This document shows positions 8,278-16,696 of a stretch of 64,000 nt of DNA, in pieces (position 1 is the stretch's first letter; every line of letters starts with the position of its first letter). Below the pieces are notes generated by a model that saw only the letters and a list, made by a program, of their open reading frames with translations, searched no databases and had not been told where the DNA came from. Source of the DNA: Psychroserpens damuponensis (GTDB lineage: Bacteria; Bacteroidota; Bacteroidia; Flavobacteriales; Flavobacteriaceae). The stretch is from assembly GCF_000826655.1 (NCBI RefSeq), contig NZ_JXJO01000016.1, forward strand, positions 297,001 through 361,000. The letters run 5' to 3'. Both the position numbers and the translations under genes were made by a program.

Positions 8278-10737
8278 TTAGAAAAATTTCAATCCAAATA
8301 AAATGGCATCACTTTGAAATCCGCTTTGATATGAGCGCACATAATCTAATCGCAAGAATCTAAATTTACCCCAACCAATATTGTCTAAACCAATTGTATA
8401 TTCTTGATACGGTTTGTTATCTGGAGTTGCAAGTGCATGAGCACCAACTACCAAATTAAAGTTGAGCTTTTTTAGCAATGGCACTTTTCCGAGGAGAAAT
8501 CCATTAAAATCGTGTTCGGCATGCATTTCTAAATAAGAGTCGTTTGTACTCGCTGCATAATATGGTAAATTATTGAAAACGTTGAGGTAAGATCCAGATC
8601 CAATTTGCGTTTGATTGCCATTAAAATGTTGGTAATCTACAAAAGCAATATCGTCTCCATTAAAAAATTTACCTGCTTTGATGTTATAGTCAAAACGACC
8701 TTTATCTGCAATATTGAGGCCTTGCCTTATTCTTAATTTAACTTGGTCAAAATTATAAGCATCAATCGTAGAACCGAATCCTTTTTCATAACCAATATTC
8801 ACCGTTGGATATTTTCTGCTAGGTATATTATACTTGCCATCTGGATAACTCAAATAATTTTGAGCAAAATTGATACGAGCATCAATTGCAAATTTAATAA
8901 TGTTATGGGTTGCAAAAGGCGCAATACCATAAGCCGTTGCATCTAAAGGATTATTACTTGTATACACTCTATCATCTTGTGGGTACCACGCTTGATCTGT
9001 TGTGTTGAATAAGGCTTTACGCTTTTGATAGCCTATACTTGTACTGAGTCTAAAACCATTAAAAAGTTCGTTAGAGTAGGAGGCTTGTGCAAAACTACTT
9101 TCATAGATTTTCATGAAATTTTGTTCAGAAAACAATGAAAACGATGTGTTGATTAATTTTGAAATGGGATTACTACCATTAAATTGCTGTGTTGTTACAC
9201 CTCCCGAAACCGTAAGATAAGGTCTGCTTTTATTGTTGAATTTATACTGTGCGTAGAGTGTACCACGCAAGCGATCATCACTAAAACCGTAGTTTAGGTT
9301 CCCGCCAATAGATAAATAACGTTCGTAATCGTTATAACCTTTTGTGTAAAATGCTCCAATATTGCCATTCCAACCTTGTACTGTATTAAAGCTAATGGCT
9401 TCAATAGGTGATGTGATTCCGGCTCTCCAGTTTTTATGTGTATTGGTGTATGTGTAACCTCCAATAATATCGCCAAGTTTAAAGGTGTTTCTAACCGAAT
9501 CTACCGAGTCTTTATAGACTTTTGAGTCCTTAACGATTTGGATACTGTCTTTTTTGATGTAATCTGTAATTTCTTCAGTGGTTAATGGTACTGGTCTGGT
9601 TGTGTTCCAAAAGGTAGAATCTTTTTTATTGGCTTGATCTGCAAAAGAAACGATTTCTCTAGAAAAATCGTTTCTAGTTAGTCCTGGATTAAATTCATAA
9701 TTACTAAAAACGGCTGTAAAACGTCCGTCACCTTTTATACCAAAGAGACCGTATTTAAAATCGATATTTTGAGATATTTTAGTCCAAATATTATCATTTT
9801 CAGAGAACGAATAGTTTTGAGTTATCGTAATTTTATCAACTCCAAAAAGTTTTGCTTGTGTTCCTGTGATATCTAATTCTGAGGCATAAATAGTCCATTG
9901 ATCTTCTACAATATAAATGTAACCTTCAAAAACAGGATCATTTTCTCGTCTAGGAGTGGCTTTAATTTTATTGATGAGATTCCCTCTATCATCATAAAAA
10001 TCACCTTCTAATTTATAGCGATAATATCCAAAGGCATTATTAGCAATTGGGGAAATGATTTGGTTGCCAAGTTCAATGGTATTTTCATAAAGGTCAAATT
10101 CTACATCAATAGCATTATTAAAACTAAAGCCTTTGCTGTCTCCACTTACTTTTGAGGCTAAAATTTTTTCTTTAAGTTTATTAGGTCTTAAAAATTCTAG
10201 TTTAGAAACCGTTTCAGATAAATAGATTACACCACTTCTGGTAGAATCTAGCCCATCAATTTCAATCTCTTCACCTAATATTTTTTCTGGAGCGTCTTTA
10301 ATTCTAATCAATCCGCGAGAATAGAAATCGGCTTTATAACTATTTATTTTTTCAAGGTTTTCTTTTCGTTTGGCAATTGCAGCACGAATGATGATGTTGG
10401 CAGGATTTTCTTCTGAATTAATCACCACCTCATTTAAGGAAACTTCCTCTTCAACCAGAACCGCATCTAAGGTAAACGGAAACGAAGTAATATCTACTTG
10501 CTTTTTAACCGTTTTATACCCTAAAAATTGAAATACAATGGTATAATTTTTTTCTTCGGAAATGTTAAGCTCGTAGTTACCGTCTTCATTACTTGTAGTT
10601 CCTGTATAGGTGTTTTCTATGTAAATGTTTACAAACGGTAAGGGTTTATTACTGTCGTCTGTAACGGTTCCTTTAATTTGGGCAAATGAAGCGAATGCGC
10701 ATAAAAGAGTAAGCGCTGAGAGTAGTTTTGTTTTCAT
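8278..10737 (-). CDS. DUF5686 family outer-membrane protein with CarboxypepD_reg-like domain
   Basis: The 819-residue protein has a signal peptide (cleavage near CAFASFAQ), then an Ig-like carboxypeptidase regulatory domain at about 20-105 (IKGTVTDDSNKPLPFVNIYIENTYTGTTSNEDGNYEL), and a long C-terminal region of alternating strands ending in an aromatic-terminated strand (FQSDAILFGLKFF), as in an outer-membrane beta-barrel. This matches the DUF5686 plus CarboxypepD_reg architecture of Bacteroidota, resembling TonB-dependent receptors without a recognisable plug. The substrate is unknown. A candidate -7 element, TAAGTTTG on the minus strand (10802-10809), lies 65 bp upstream of the start. The Coa1-like gene follows. 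Confidence 0.75.
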   Translation of the reverse strand: MKTKLLSALTLLCAFASFAQIKGTVTDDSNKPLPFVNIYIENTYTGTTSNEDGNYELNISEEKNYTIVFQFLGYKTVKKQVDITSFPFTLDAVLVEEEVSLNEVVINSEENPANIIIRAAIAKRKENLEKINSYKADFYSRGLIRIKDAPEKILGEEIEIDGLDSTRSGVIYLSETVSKLEFLRPNKLKEKILASKVSGDSKGFSFNNAIDVEFDLYENTIELGNQIISPIANNAFGYYRYKLEGDFYDDRGNLINKIKATPRRENDPVFEGYIYIVEDQWTIYASELDITGTQAKLFGVDKITITQNYSFSENDNIWTKISQNIDFKYGLFGIKGDGRFTAVFSNYEFNPGLTRNDFSREIVSFADQANKKDSTFWNTTRPVPLTTEEITDYIKKDSIQIVKDSKVYKDSVDSVRNTFKLGDIIGGYTYTNTHKNWRAGITSPIEAISFNTVQGWNGNIGAFYTKGYNDYERYLSIGGNLNYGFSDDRLRGTLYAQYKFNNKSRPYLTVSGGVTTQQFNGSNPISKLINTSFSLFSEQNFMKIYESSFAQASYSNELFNGFRLSTSIGYQKRKALFNTTDQAWYPQDDRVYTSNNPLDATAYGIAPFATHNIIKFAIDARINFAQNYLSYPDGKYNIPSRKYPTVNIGYEKGFGSTIDAYNFDQVKLRIRQGLNIADKGRFDYNIKAGKFFNGDDIAFVDYQHFNGNQTQIGSGSYLNVFNNLPYYAASTNDSYLEMHAEHDFNGFLLGKVPLLKKLNFNLVVGAHALATPDNKPYQEYTIGLDNIGWGKFRFLRLDYVRSYQSGFQSDAILFGLKFF

Positions 10738-10904
10738 ATGAAGTTGATTGATGGTTTATTATATAGACGCGCAATATTAAAAAAAGGTTGCCTAGAGATT
10801 CCAAACTTAGACATTTAATTACATGCCTTTTGTTAAACAATCATAAATAAAACGAATAGTTTTGTTAAATATTTTCTTACAAGATCAAGTATGTAAGAGG
10901 AGAA

Positions 10905-11363
10905 TTACTTGTAGATTTTTTTAATACGATCTAGGTTGCGCTTGTTGTCACGATCTTTAATAGTATCGCGTTTATCAAAGAGTTTTTTACCTTTTCCTAA
11001 AGCGATGTCTAATTTAGCTAACCCTTTGTCGTTGATAAAAAGTCGTAAGGGAATTATAGCATTACCTTTAATATTTACCGCTTTTTCTAATTTTTTTAAT
11101 TCCCTTTTGTTGAGAAGCAGTTTGCGTTCGGCTTTTGGTTTATGATTGTAGTAATTACCAAAAACATATTCTTGAATCGTCATATTAATAACGAAAAGCT
11201 CTCCACGATCATTAAATTCACAAAATCCTTCGGCAATAGAGGCTTTACTTTCTCTAATGGACTTTATTTCGGTGCCAGTTAGTACAATACCAGCTGTATA
11301 AGTATCGAGAATCTCGTACTCAAATTTAGCTTTTTTGTTCTTTATGTTAACTGGTTTTTGCAT
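10905..11363 (-). CDS. smpB: SsrA-binding protein SmpB
   Basis: SmpB binds tmRNA and delivers it to stalled ribosomes for trans-translation. The protein shows the OB-fold landmarks NKKAKFEYEILDTYTAGIVLTGTEIKSIR, ASIAEGFCEF and the C-terminal GKGKKLFDKRDTIKDRDNKR, ending in the basic tail NLDRIKKIYK that mimics the codon-anticodon region. I chose the ATG at 11361-11363 (MQKPVNIKNK), giving 152 residues; an in-frame ATG nine bases earlier would overlap a TACCTTTG-like -7 element (minus strand, 11370-11377). It is divergent from the DUF6503 lipoprotein gene, with about 80 bp between the start codons. Confidence 0.93.
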   Translation of the reverse strand: MQKPVNIKNKKAKFEYEILDTYTAGIVLTGTEIKSIRESKASIAEGFCEFNDRGELFVINMTIQEYVFGNYYNHKPKAERKLLLNKRELKKLEKAVNIKGNAIIPLRLFINDKGLAKLDIALGKGKKLFDKRDTIKDRDNKRNLDRIKKIYK

Positions 11364-11412
11364 GGATGACAAAGGTAAATAAATTTAATACTTTTGTCTG
11401 TTATTAATACAC

Positions 11413-11420
11413 TAGTTTTG
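11413..11420 (+). promoter_or_regulatory. Candidate -7 element (TAGTTTTG) of the DUF6503 gene
   Basis: TAGTTTTG matches the Bacteroidota TAnnTTTG -7 consensus and lies 26 bp before the ATG at 11447. A TTTG at 11393-11396 could serve as the -33 element, but the 16-bp spacing is shorter than usual, so confidence is moderate. Confidence 0.4.
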
Positions 11421-11446
11421 CGACTTACATTAAAATTTTTAAAATT

Positions 11447-12226
11447 ATGAAATACATTTCGCTCGTATTATTAACTATGGTTCTTTTTAATTGCAATAAT
11501 GTGAAGAAAGATGTTTCCGAAGAGAAACAAACCGCACAGTCTGTTATTGATAGCTCGATTATAATTGCTGGAGTAGATAAATTACACACATCTACTATAG
11601 AATTTGATTTTAGAAACACGCATTATCTAGCCACTAGAGATAAAGGGATTTTTAGTTTAGAGCGACATTTTGTAGATGATAAAGCGATGCATTTAGACAC
11701 GGTTTCTAATGTGAGAGATGTGGTTAATAATAAAGGGTTTCAACGTTATGTGAATAATTTTCCGATGGCTGTTGTTGATTCTATGGCAGTGAAATATGCG
11801 GCATCAGTAAATTCGGTGCATTATTTTTCGGTATTACCATTTGGACTTAACGATAATGCGGTTAATAAAACATTGTTGGAAGATGTTACAATAAAACAAA
11901 ATACTTACAAAACGGTTAAAGTAACATTTGATCAAGATGGAGGAGGAGAAGATTTTGAAGATGTTTTTATGTATTGGGTGAATGTAGAAACGAATAATGT
12001 AGATTTTTTGGCTTATTCATATAATGAAGTTAACGGTAAAGGTATTAGATTTAGAGAGGCTTTTAACGAACGCTATATAGAAGGCGTGAGGTTTGTAGAT
12101 TATAATAATTACAAACCAAAAGACCATACTGTTTTGTTGGCAGAGCTGCCTCAATTATTTGAAAGTGGGAAATTATTGTTGCTCTCTAAAATAGAATTGG
12201 AGAATATTGCAGTGAGGCTTAATTAA
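11447..12226 (+). CDS. DUF6503 family lipoprotein
   Basis: The 259-residue product has an SPII signal peptide ending LFNCNNVKK (cysteine at about residue 16). The mature protein contains the pattern STIEFDFRNTHYLATRDKGIF...LDTVSNVRDVVNNKGFQRYVNN, then LPFGLNDNAVNKTLLEDVTIKQNTYKTVKVTFDQDGGGEDFEDVFMYWVN, which I associate with the DUF6503 family of Flavobacteriaceae; the fold looks like the lipoprotein-carrier (LolA/LolB-like) beta-sheet type, which is inferred. The function is not known. The last eight bases overlap the convergent phosphatase gene. A TTTCCGAAG motif at 11514 encodes Val-Ser-Glu-Glu. Confidence 0.65.
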   Translation: MKYISLVLLTMVLFNCNNVKKDVSEEKQTAQSVIDSSIIIAGVDKLHTSTIEFDFRNTHYLATRDKGIFSLERHFVDDKAMHLDTVSNVRDVVNNKGFQRYVNNFPMAVVDSMAVKYAASVNSVHYFSVLPFGLNDNAVNKTLLEDVTIKQNTYKTVKVTFDQDGGGEDFEDVFMYWVNVETNNVDFLAYSYNEVNGKGIRFREAFNERYIEGVRFVDYNNYKPKDHTVLLAELPQLFESGKLLLLSKIELENIAVRLN

Positions 12227-12746
12227 TAGAAATTACTTCATCTAAAGTTTTTTCTTCGGAAATGGTAACCATAAACAATTGGCTGTTATCATTGTCATCG
12301 ATATCCTTATATTTATCGTGGCCCAAAACCATATTTACAAATGCAGGTGTTGTATTGCTATGACCTACAACTAGAACCGTTTTTCCTTTAGTGGCTTTGG
12401 CAAAATCAGTAGTATATAAAGCTCTTGGGTCGTAATCTAAAATGTCTAGTTTTTTGGCATTAGCTGTAGGTTGGGCTGTTTGTTGAGTACGGTTATAATG
12501 GGTAGAGTAAATAGCATCAAGCTTGATGTCTTTAAAATAGTTTGCCCATTTATCGGCACGTTTAAGGCCAGATTCGTTTAAATTAGGGTTTTTATTTGTG
12601 GCATCCGTTCTATCTTTTTCTGCATGTCTAATAAAATAATAAGTCGTCGTTTCGGCTTCATTACTAGCTGTTGTGTTAGATGACTTTTGAGAACAAGTTG
12701 TTAAACTGAGTGAGATAGCAAAAAATACTGCAAATAGCGTTTTCAT
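12219..12746 (-). CDS. Histidine phosphatase family lipoprotein
   Basis: The 175-residue protein is a branch-1 histidine phosphatase (phosphoglycerate mutase/SixA superfamily). YYFIRHAEKDRTDATNKNPNL is the catalytic RHG-type motif with the phosphohistidine in RHAE; IYSTHYNRTQQTA gives the second arginine, and VVGHSNTTPAFV gives the second catalytic histidine. An SPII-type signal (LSLTTCSQKSS) indicates a lipoprotein, so it acts in the envelope, perhaps on small phosphoesters; the substrate is unknown. It overlaps the convergent DUF6503 gene by 8 bp. CTTCGGAAA at 12254 encodes Ile-Ser-Glu-Glu near the C-terminus. Confidence 0.85.
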   Translation of the reverse strand: MKTLFAVFFAISLSLTTCSQKSSNTTASNEAETTTYYFIRHAEKDRTDATNKNPNLNESGLKRADKWANYFKDIKLDAIYSTHYNRTQQTAQPTANAKKLDILDYDPRALYTTDFAKATKGKTVLVVGHSNTTPAFVNMVLGHDKYKDIDDNDNSQLFMVTISEEKTLDEVISIN

Positions 12747-12815
12747 ATATTGAAAATAAGTGGTTTCTCAAATATAAAAACTCTTTGCTGAAATCGTCTT
12801 AAATAATGCTATTAA

Positions 12816-13478
12816 TTAGTAATCTGCATTAGAAAGCGCTCCATTAGAAATAGCCACACCATTTGAAGTCCCAACACGTTCAACACCAAGATCGACGTAT
12901 TTTTTAGCAGTTTCGTAATCTCTAATGCCTCCAGATGCTTTTATTTTACATTTATCTCTAACTGTTTTTCTAATAATTTTAACAGCTGTAAGCGTAGCAC
13001 CACTTTTTGAGAATCCAGTTGAAGTTTTGATGAAATCTACTTTAGCGTCTAAACAAATCTCTGAGGCCTTAACAATGCCGTTTTTAGAGAGTTCACTAAT
13101 TTCAATGATAACTTTTAATGGAATTTTACCTATAGAATTGTTAACTTCTTTAATGTCTTTAAAAACTTCAACATAGTTCTTGCTTTTAAAAACACCAATA
13201 TTCATAACCATATCAATCTCATGCGCACCATCATTAATAGCTTGTTTAGCCTCAAAAATTTTTGATGCTGTAGATGAAGCTCCAAATGGAAAACCAACAA
13301 CTGTACATATTTTTACATCAGTATTTTTTAATAATTGTTTAGCTAAAGGCACATAGCAACTATTAACACATACTGAATAAAATCGATGTTGCTTTGCTTG
13401 GTTGCAAAGATCAATTATGTCACGTTCAGTAGTCGTAACATTTAAAAGCGTATGGTCTATATATGAGTTTATATTCAT
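12816..13478 (-). CDS. deoC: Deoxyribose-phosphate aldolase
   Basis: The 220-residue class I aldolase cleaves 2-deoxyribose 5-phosphate to glyceraldehyde 3-phosphate and acetaldehyde in nucleoside catabolism. The Schiff-base lysine lies in VDFIKTSTGFSKSGAT, the second catalytic lysine in CKIKASGGIRDYETA, and the N-terminus INSYIDHTLLNVTTTERDI and VCTVVGFPFGASST-type stretch (ICTVVGFPFGASS) are characteristic. Length is standard for the short DeoC form. It is a single gene, flanked by the histidine phosphatase gene downstream and a terminator-bearing gap upstream. Confidence 0.95.
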   Translation of the reverse strand: MNINSYIDHTLLNVTTTERDIIDLCNQAKQHRFYSVCVNSCYVPLAKQLLKNTDVKICTVVGFPFGASSTASKIFEAKQAINDGAHEIDMVMNIGVFKSKNYVEVFKDIKEVNNSIGKIPLKVIIEISELSKNGIVKASEICLDAKVDFIKTSTGFSKSGATLTAVKIIRKTVRDKCKIKASGGIRDYETAKKYVDLGVERVGTSNGVAISNGALSNADY

Positions 13479-13661
13479 ATTGTTAAGTAGGTGAATTTTT
13501 TGCTAACTCTTTCTTAGTAAAAGAATCAACAGTAGTTTTGAAAAATGTAAATTTGGGAATTAATAGCTCGCCAAAGTTAGTGATTAAATTTTATTATCAT
13601 AACCTTAATCACTAAATTTTTAAAGGATTATTATTGAGTTTTTAACATGTTTTCAACAATA

Positions 13662-13682
13662 AAGCCCCTTGTTTAGGGGCTT
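13662..13682 (-). terminator. Rho-independent terminator of the TraB/GumN gene
   Basis: AAGCCCC (13662-13668) pairs with GGGGCTT (13676-13682) around a 7-base loop. On the minus strand the stem is followed by TATTGTTG. It lies 21 bp past the stop codon of the TraB/GumN gene. Confidence 0.75.
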
Positions 13683-13703
13683 CATGATTTTTCAATGTAA
13701 AAT

Positions 13704-14564
13704 TTAATGAGATGCTTGTACTGTATAACCAGCTTTTCTAAGAAGTTTTATGACACCATTATTTCCTGCAAGATGTGCTGCACCAACACCAAAAAATGTA
13801 GGTTGCTTTTTAGCATGATCTGTAATTTTATTAATCCAATTTTTATTTCGATTATAAAGAATTTTATCGCTATGTTTTGAAGTGCTCAGGTTTTTATCTG
13901 TTTCCATCATAGTAATCATACCTTCAATGTTTTTATCATTATATAGGGCCATTAATTCTTTGAAAGAGGCTGTGTCATCGGCCAAATTATTTTTAGCAGA
14001 TCTTAATAGATCTATGGCTTGATCTTCATAAGGAATCTCATCAAACACGCTCATTTGTTCTTCTACAGTTTCTAAGCCTAAAACTTCTTCCTGTTGTTCG
14101 TGAGCTACTTTCATTAAAGCTTCTTCGTATGATTGTACAGGACAGTCTAATAGTTTAGGGTAGAACATAGCTGAAATAAAAAACGGTTTAATGTTGCCCA
14201 TAGCATCTAAAGGTATTCCCATTTGGTCTTTTACTAATTTTGAGATGGTAAGATAGTCTTCTTCACTCACGAGATCCTTAATAGTTTTACCATCTTTCAT
14301 GTACATCCCTTTCATCATACTCATTTGCATTTTGGGATCATCCATATCTAATTCTAAAACTAGAAGTGATGTTTCGTCTAAAGCTTTAGTGATGCCTTCG
14401 CTTAAGGTGGCATCGCAAGTCATATGAATGGTGCCATAAATATAAGAGGATTCTGTTAGTCCATTTCCAGAAATTTCCCACAACAATGATTTTTCCAATT
14501 CTTGTGCTTGAAGTAAAATAAAACTAGATAAAGTTAAGGCGAGTGTACAAATAATGTTTTTCAT
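13704..14564 (-). CDS. TraB/GumN family protein
   Basis: The 286-residue product has a signal peptide (MKNIICTLALTLSSFILLQAQ) and the TraB/GumN pattern: SYIYGTIHMTCDA near the N-terminus with the conserved histidine of GTIH, LLVLELDMDDP, and the C-terminal PTFFGVGAAHLAGNNGVIKLLRKAGYTV with the second GxxHL motif. The family relates to erythromycin-esterase and TIKI proteases, so a metal-dependent hydrolase is possible, but no activity is established here. I chose the ATG at 14564 because the longer frame (from 14585) adds seven residues before a perfect signal peptide. Confidence 0.8.
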   Translation of the reverse strand: MKNIICTLALTLSSFILLQAQELEKSLLWEISGNGLTESSYIYGTIHMTCDATLSEGITKALDETSLLVLELDMDDPKMQMSMMKGMYMKDGKTIKDLVSEEDYLTISKLVKDQMGIPLDAMGNIKPFFISAMFYPKLLDCPVQSYEEALMKVAHEQQEEVLGLETVEEQMSVFDEIPYEDQAIDLLRSAKNNLADDTASFKELMALYNDKNIEGMITMMETDKNLSTSKHSDKILYNRNKNWINKITDHAKKQPTFFGVGAAHLAGNNGVIKLLRKAGYTVQASH

Positions 14565-14649
14565 AAATTTTATGTTAAGATTCACTTATATGTAGTTATT
14601 CATACTAATATGTTACAAAAAGTTAATTAAATTGGGTGAAAAATTTACG

Positions 14650-16140
14650 ATGAGCACATCTAATATTCACATAGATAAAGACTACGATTTAATTTGTGTA
14701 GGTGCAGGAATCATGAGTGCAACATTAGCATTATTGGCCAAACTATTTGATCCTAATATGAATATTCTTATTTTAGAACGTTTAGATGATGTGGCTTTAG
14801 AAAGTTCTGCAGCATGGAACAATGCAGGAACAGGGCATTCGGCGTTGTGTGAACTTAATTATTGTCCGATAAACCAAAACGGAGAAGTCTCTATAGACAA
14901 AGCAGCTACTATTTGCAATCAATTTGAAGTTTCAAAACAGTTTTGGTCTTATTTAGTAGCCAAAGGTTTAATTAATGCTCCCGAAGATTTTATAAAAAAT
15001 GTACCACATTATAGTTGTGTTTTTGGTGAAGACAATGTCAATTATCTTAAGCGACGTTATGAAGCGATGAAATCACATTTTATGTTTGATTCTATTGAAT
15101 ATACAGAACAAATTTCAACAATGAAATCATGGTTTCCTTTAATTGCAGAAGGTCGTTCTTCCGAAGAAAAAATTGCAGCCAGTAAAATAGAGCGTGGTAC
15201 TGAGGTTAACTTCGGAAATTTAACACGTCAACTTTTCTCAATCCTAGAAAATCAATATGATACTAAAGTACAATGTCGTCAAGAAGTCTTAGATATAGAT
15301 CCTGATGCTGATGTAGAATGGTCTGTAATTGTAAACGATTTAAATATGGATCAACATAAATATTACGATGCACATCATGTGTTTATTGGAGCAGGAGGCG
15401 GAAGTTTATTATTGTTGCAAAAAGTAGAGATAGAGGAGAAGGCAGGTTATGGCGGATTTCCAGTAAGTGGCGAATGGTTGGTGTGTAAAAATGAGGAAAT
15501 CATCAATCAACACAATGCTAAAGTGTATAGTAAAGCTGGACCTAATGATCCTCCAATGTCAACGCCTCACTTAGATACAAGATATATTGATGGTAAACGT
15601 GAATTGTTATTTGGACCTTTTGCAGGCTTTAGTCCTAAATTTTTGAAAGAAGGTTCTAATTTTGATTTGTTTAAATCTATAACATTGGATAATGTGTCTT
15701 CAATGTTTGGCGCTTTTTGGCATAATTTACCGCTAACAAAATATTTAATGGAGCAATTGGCAATGTCTCATGAAGATCGTATGGAAGACCTTCGGAAATT
15801 TTATAAAGACGCTAAAAGTGATGAATGGGAATTATTGGTCGCAGGACAACGCGTTCAAATTATAAAAAAGGACGACTTTGAAAAAGGAAAACTGCAATTT
15901 GGTACCGAAGTTGTAAGTAGTAAAAATGGAAGTATTACGTGTTTGCTTGGTGCTTCTCCAGGTGCATCTACTGCAACTTATGTAATGTTAGACGTTTTAG
16001 ATAAAGCATTTCCTGAACTTCTAAATTCTGAAAAAGGAAAGCAATTAAAAGCTCAAATTGTGCCGAGTTGGCGAGAAAACATAAGTGAAACACTGTTTAA
16101 AAGCCATTTAGAAAAAAGTAAAAAGCTGCTTAAGCTTTAA
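14650..16140 (+). CDS. mqo: Malate:quinone oxidoreductase
   Basis: The 496-residue FAD enzyme oxidises malate to oxaloacetate and passes electrons to the quinone pool, replacing NAD-malate dehydrogenase in the TCA cycle; it acts at the inner face of the membrane. YDLICVGAGIMSATLALL is the FAD-binding loop, SSAAWNNAGTGHSALCELNY the family signature and SPKFLKEGSNFDLFKS a typical later stretch; the C-terminus holds LLGASPGASTAT. The start is taken as ATG 14650; an in-frame TTG at 14632 is less likely. It overlaps the convergent 136-aa gene by 11 bp. It contains two CTTCGGAAA and one CTTCCGAAG motif. Confidence 0.93.
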   Translation: MSTSNIHIDKDYDLICVGAGIMSATLALLAKLFDPNMNILILERLDDVALESSAAWNNAGTGHSALCELNYCPINQNGEVSIDKAATICNQFEVSKQFWSYLVAKGLINAPEDFIKNVPHYSCVFGEDNVNYLKRRYEAMKSHFMFDSIEYTEQISTMKSWFPLIAEGRSSEEKIAASKIERGTEVNFGNLTRQLFSILENQYDTKVQCRQEVLDIDPDADVEWSVIVNDLNMDQHKYYDAHHVFIGAGGGSLLLLQKVEIEEKAGYGGFPVSGEWLVCKNEEIINQHNAKVYSKAGPNDPPMSTPHLDTRYIDGKRELLFGPFAGFSPKFLKEGSNFDLFKSITLDNVSSMFGAFWHNLPLTKYLMEQLAMSHEDRMEDLRKFYKDAKSDEWELLVAGQRVQIIKKDDFEKGKLQFGTEVVSSKNGSITCLLGASPGASTATYVMLDVLDKAFPELLNSEKGKQLKAQIVPSWRENISETLFKSHLEKSKKLLKL

Positions 16141-16540
16141 GCGTTTTGTTTAATGCTTTTTTATTCTCTTGGTCTATGATTTTATGAACCCATTTAATGG
16201 CATCATTTAAATTATCGAAAATATCAAATGGTCCCTTAAAAAACTGACTCTCGTATTTGGCACTTTTGGTAATTTTTTCTTCCGAAGAAATAACAGCTAT
16301 AGCAACCATATTTGGTATCAAATCTGCTTCTTTATACACTAAAGGGTTTATTGAAAAAGAAGACATACGATTAGAAATGTAGGCCATGTTTTTACCACAA
16401 AAATGCTCTTTTACGATGGTAATAAATTCTTCGGTCTCTTTAAAATCGATCACTTCACCTTCTCTAACTTGTTTAATTAAAAAGTCGTCAAAAATAAATA
16501 GTTCGGCATGACCTAAATCATAATAATGAAACATTCCCAT
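16130..16540 (-). CDS. Uncharacterised protein, possible SpoIIAA/STAS-like fold
   Basis: The 136-residue soluble protein (MGMFHYYDLGHAELFIFDD) shows alternating strands and helices, with YISNRMSSFSINPLVYKEADLIPN and ending in FDNLNDAIKWVHKIIDQENKKA. The helix after the last strand resembles SpoIIAA-like/STAS proteins of Bacteroidota, whose C-terminus often reads FxxxxxAxxWL; this is a fold-level guess. No signal peptide, membrane helix or catalytic motif is visible. It is convergent with mqo and overlaps its 3' end by 11 bp. Confidence 0.6.
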   Translation of the reverse strand: MGMFHYYDLGHAELFIFDDFLIKQVREGEVIDFKETEEFITIVKEHFCGKNMAYISNRMSSFSINPLVYKEADLIPNMVAIAVISSEEKITKSAKYESQFFKGPFDIFDNLNDAIKWVHKIIDQENKKALNKTLKA

Positions 16541-16696
16541 GTTTGATGCATTTGATATAGTTAAGATACAAAATTAGTATATAACAAAGAAAAGCAATGT
16601 TCATTTTATTTCTAAAAATCACATTGCTTTTCAACTAACCAACCACTTAAAAGACTGTAACAACGTAAAATTGTTACAGTGTTTTTTAATTATTTT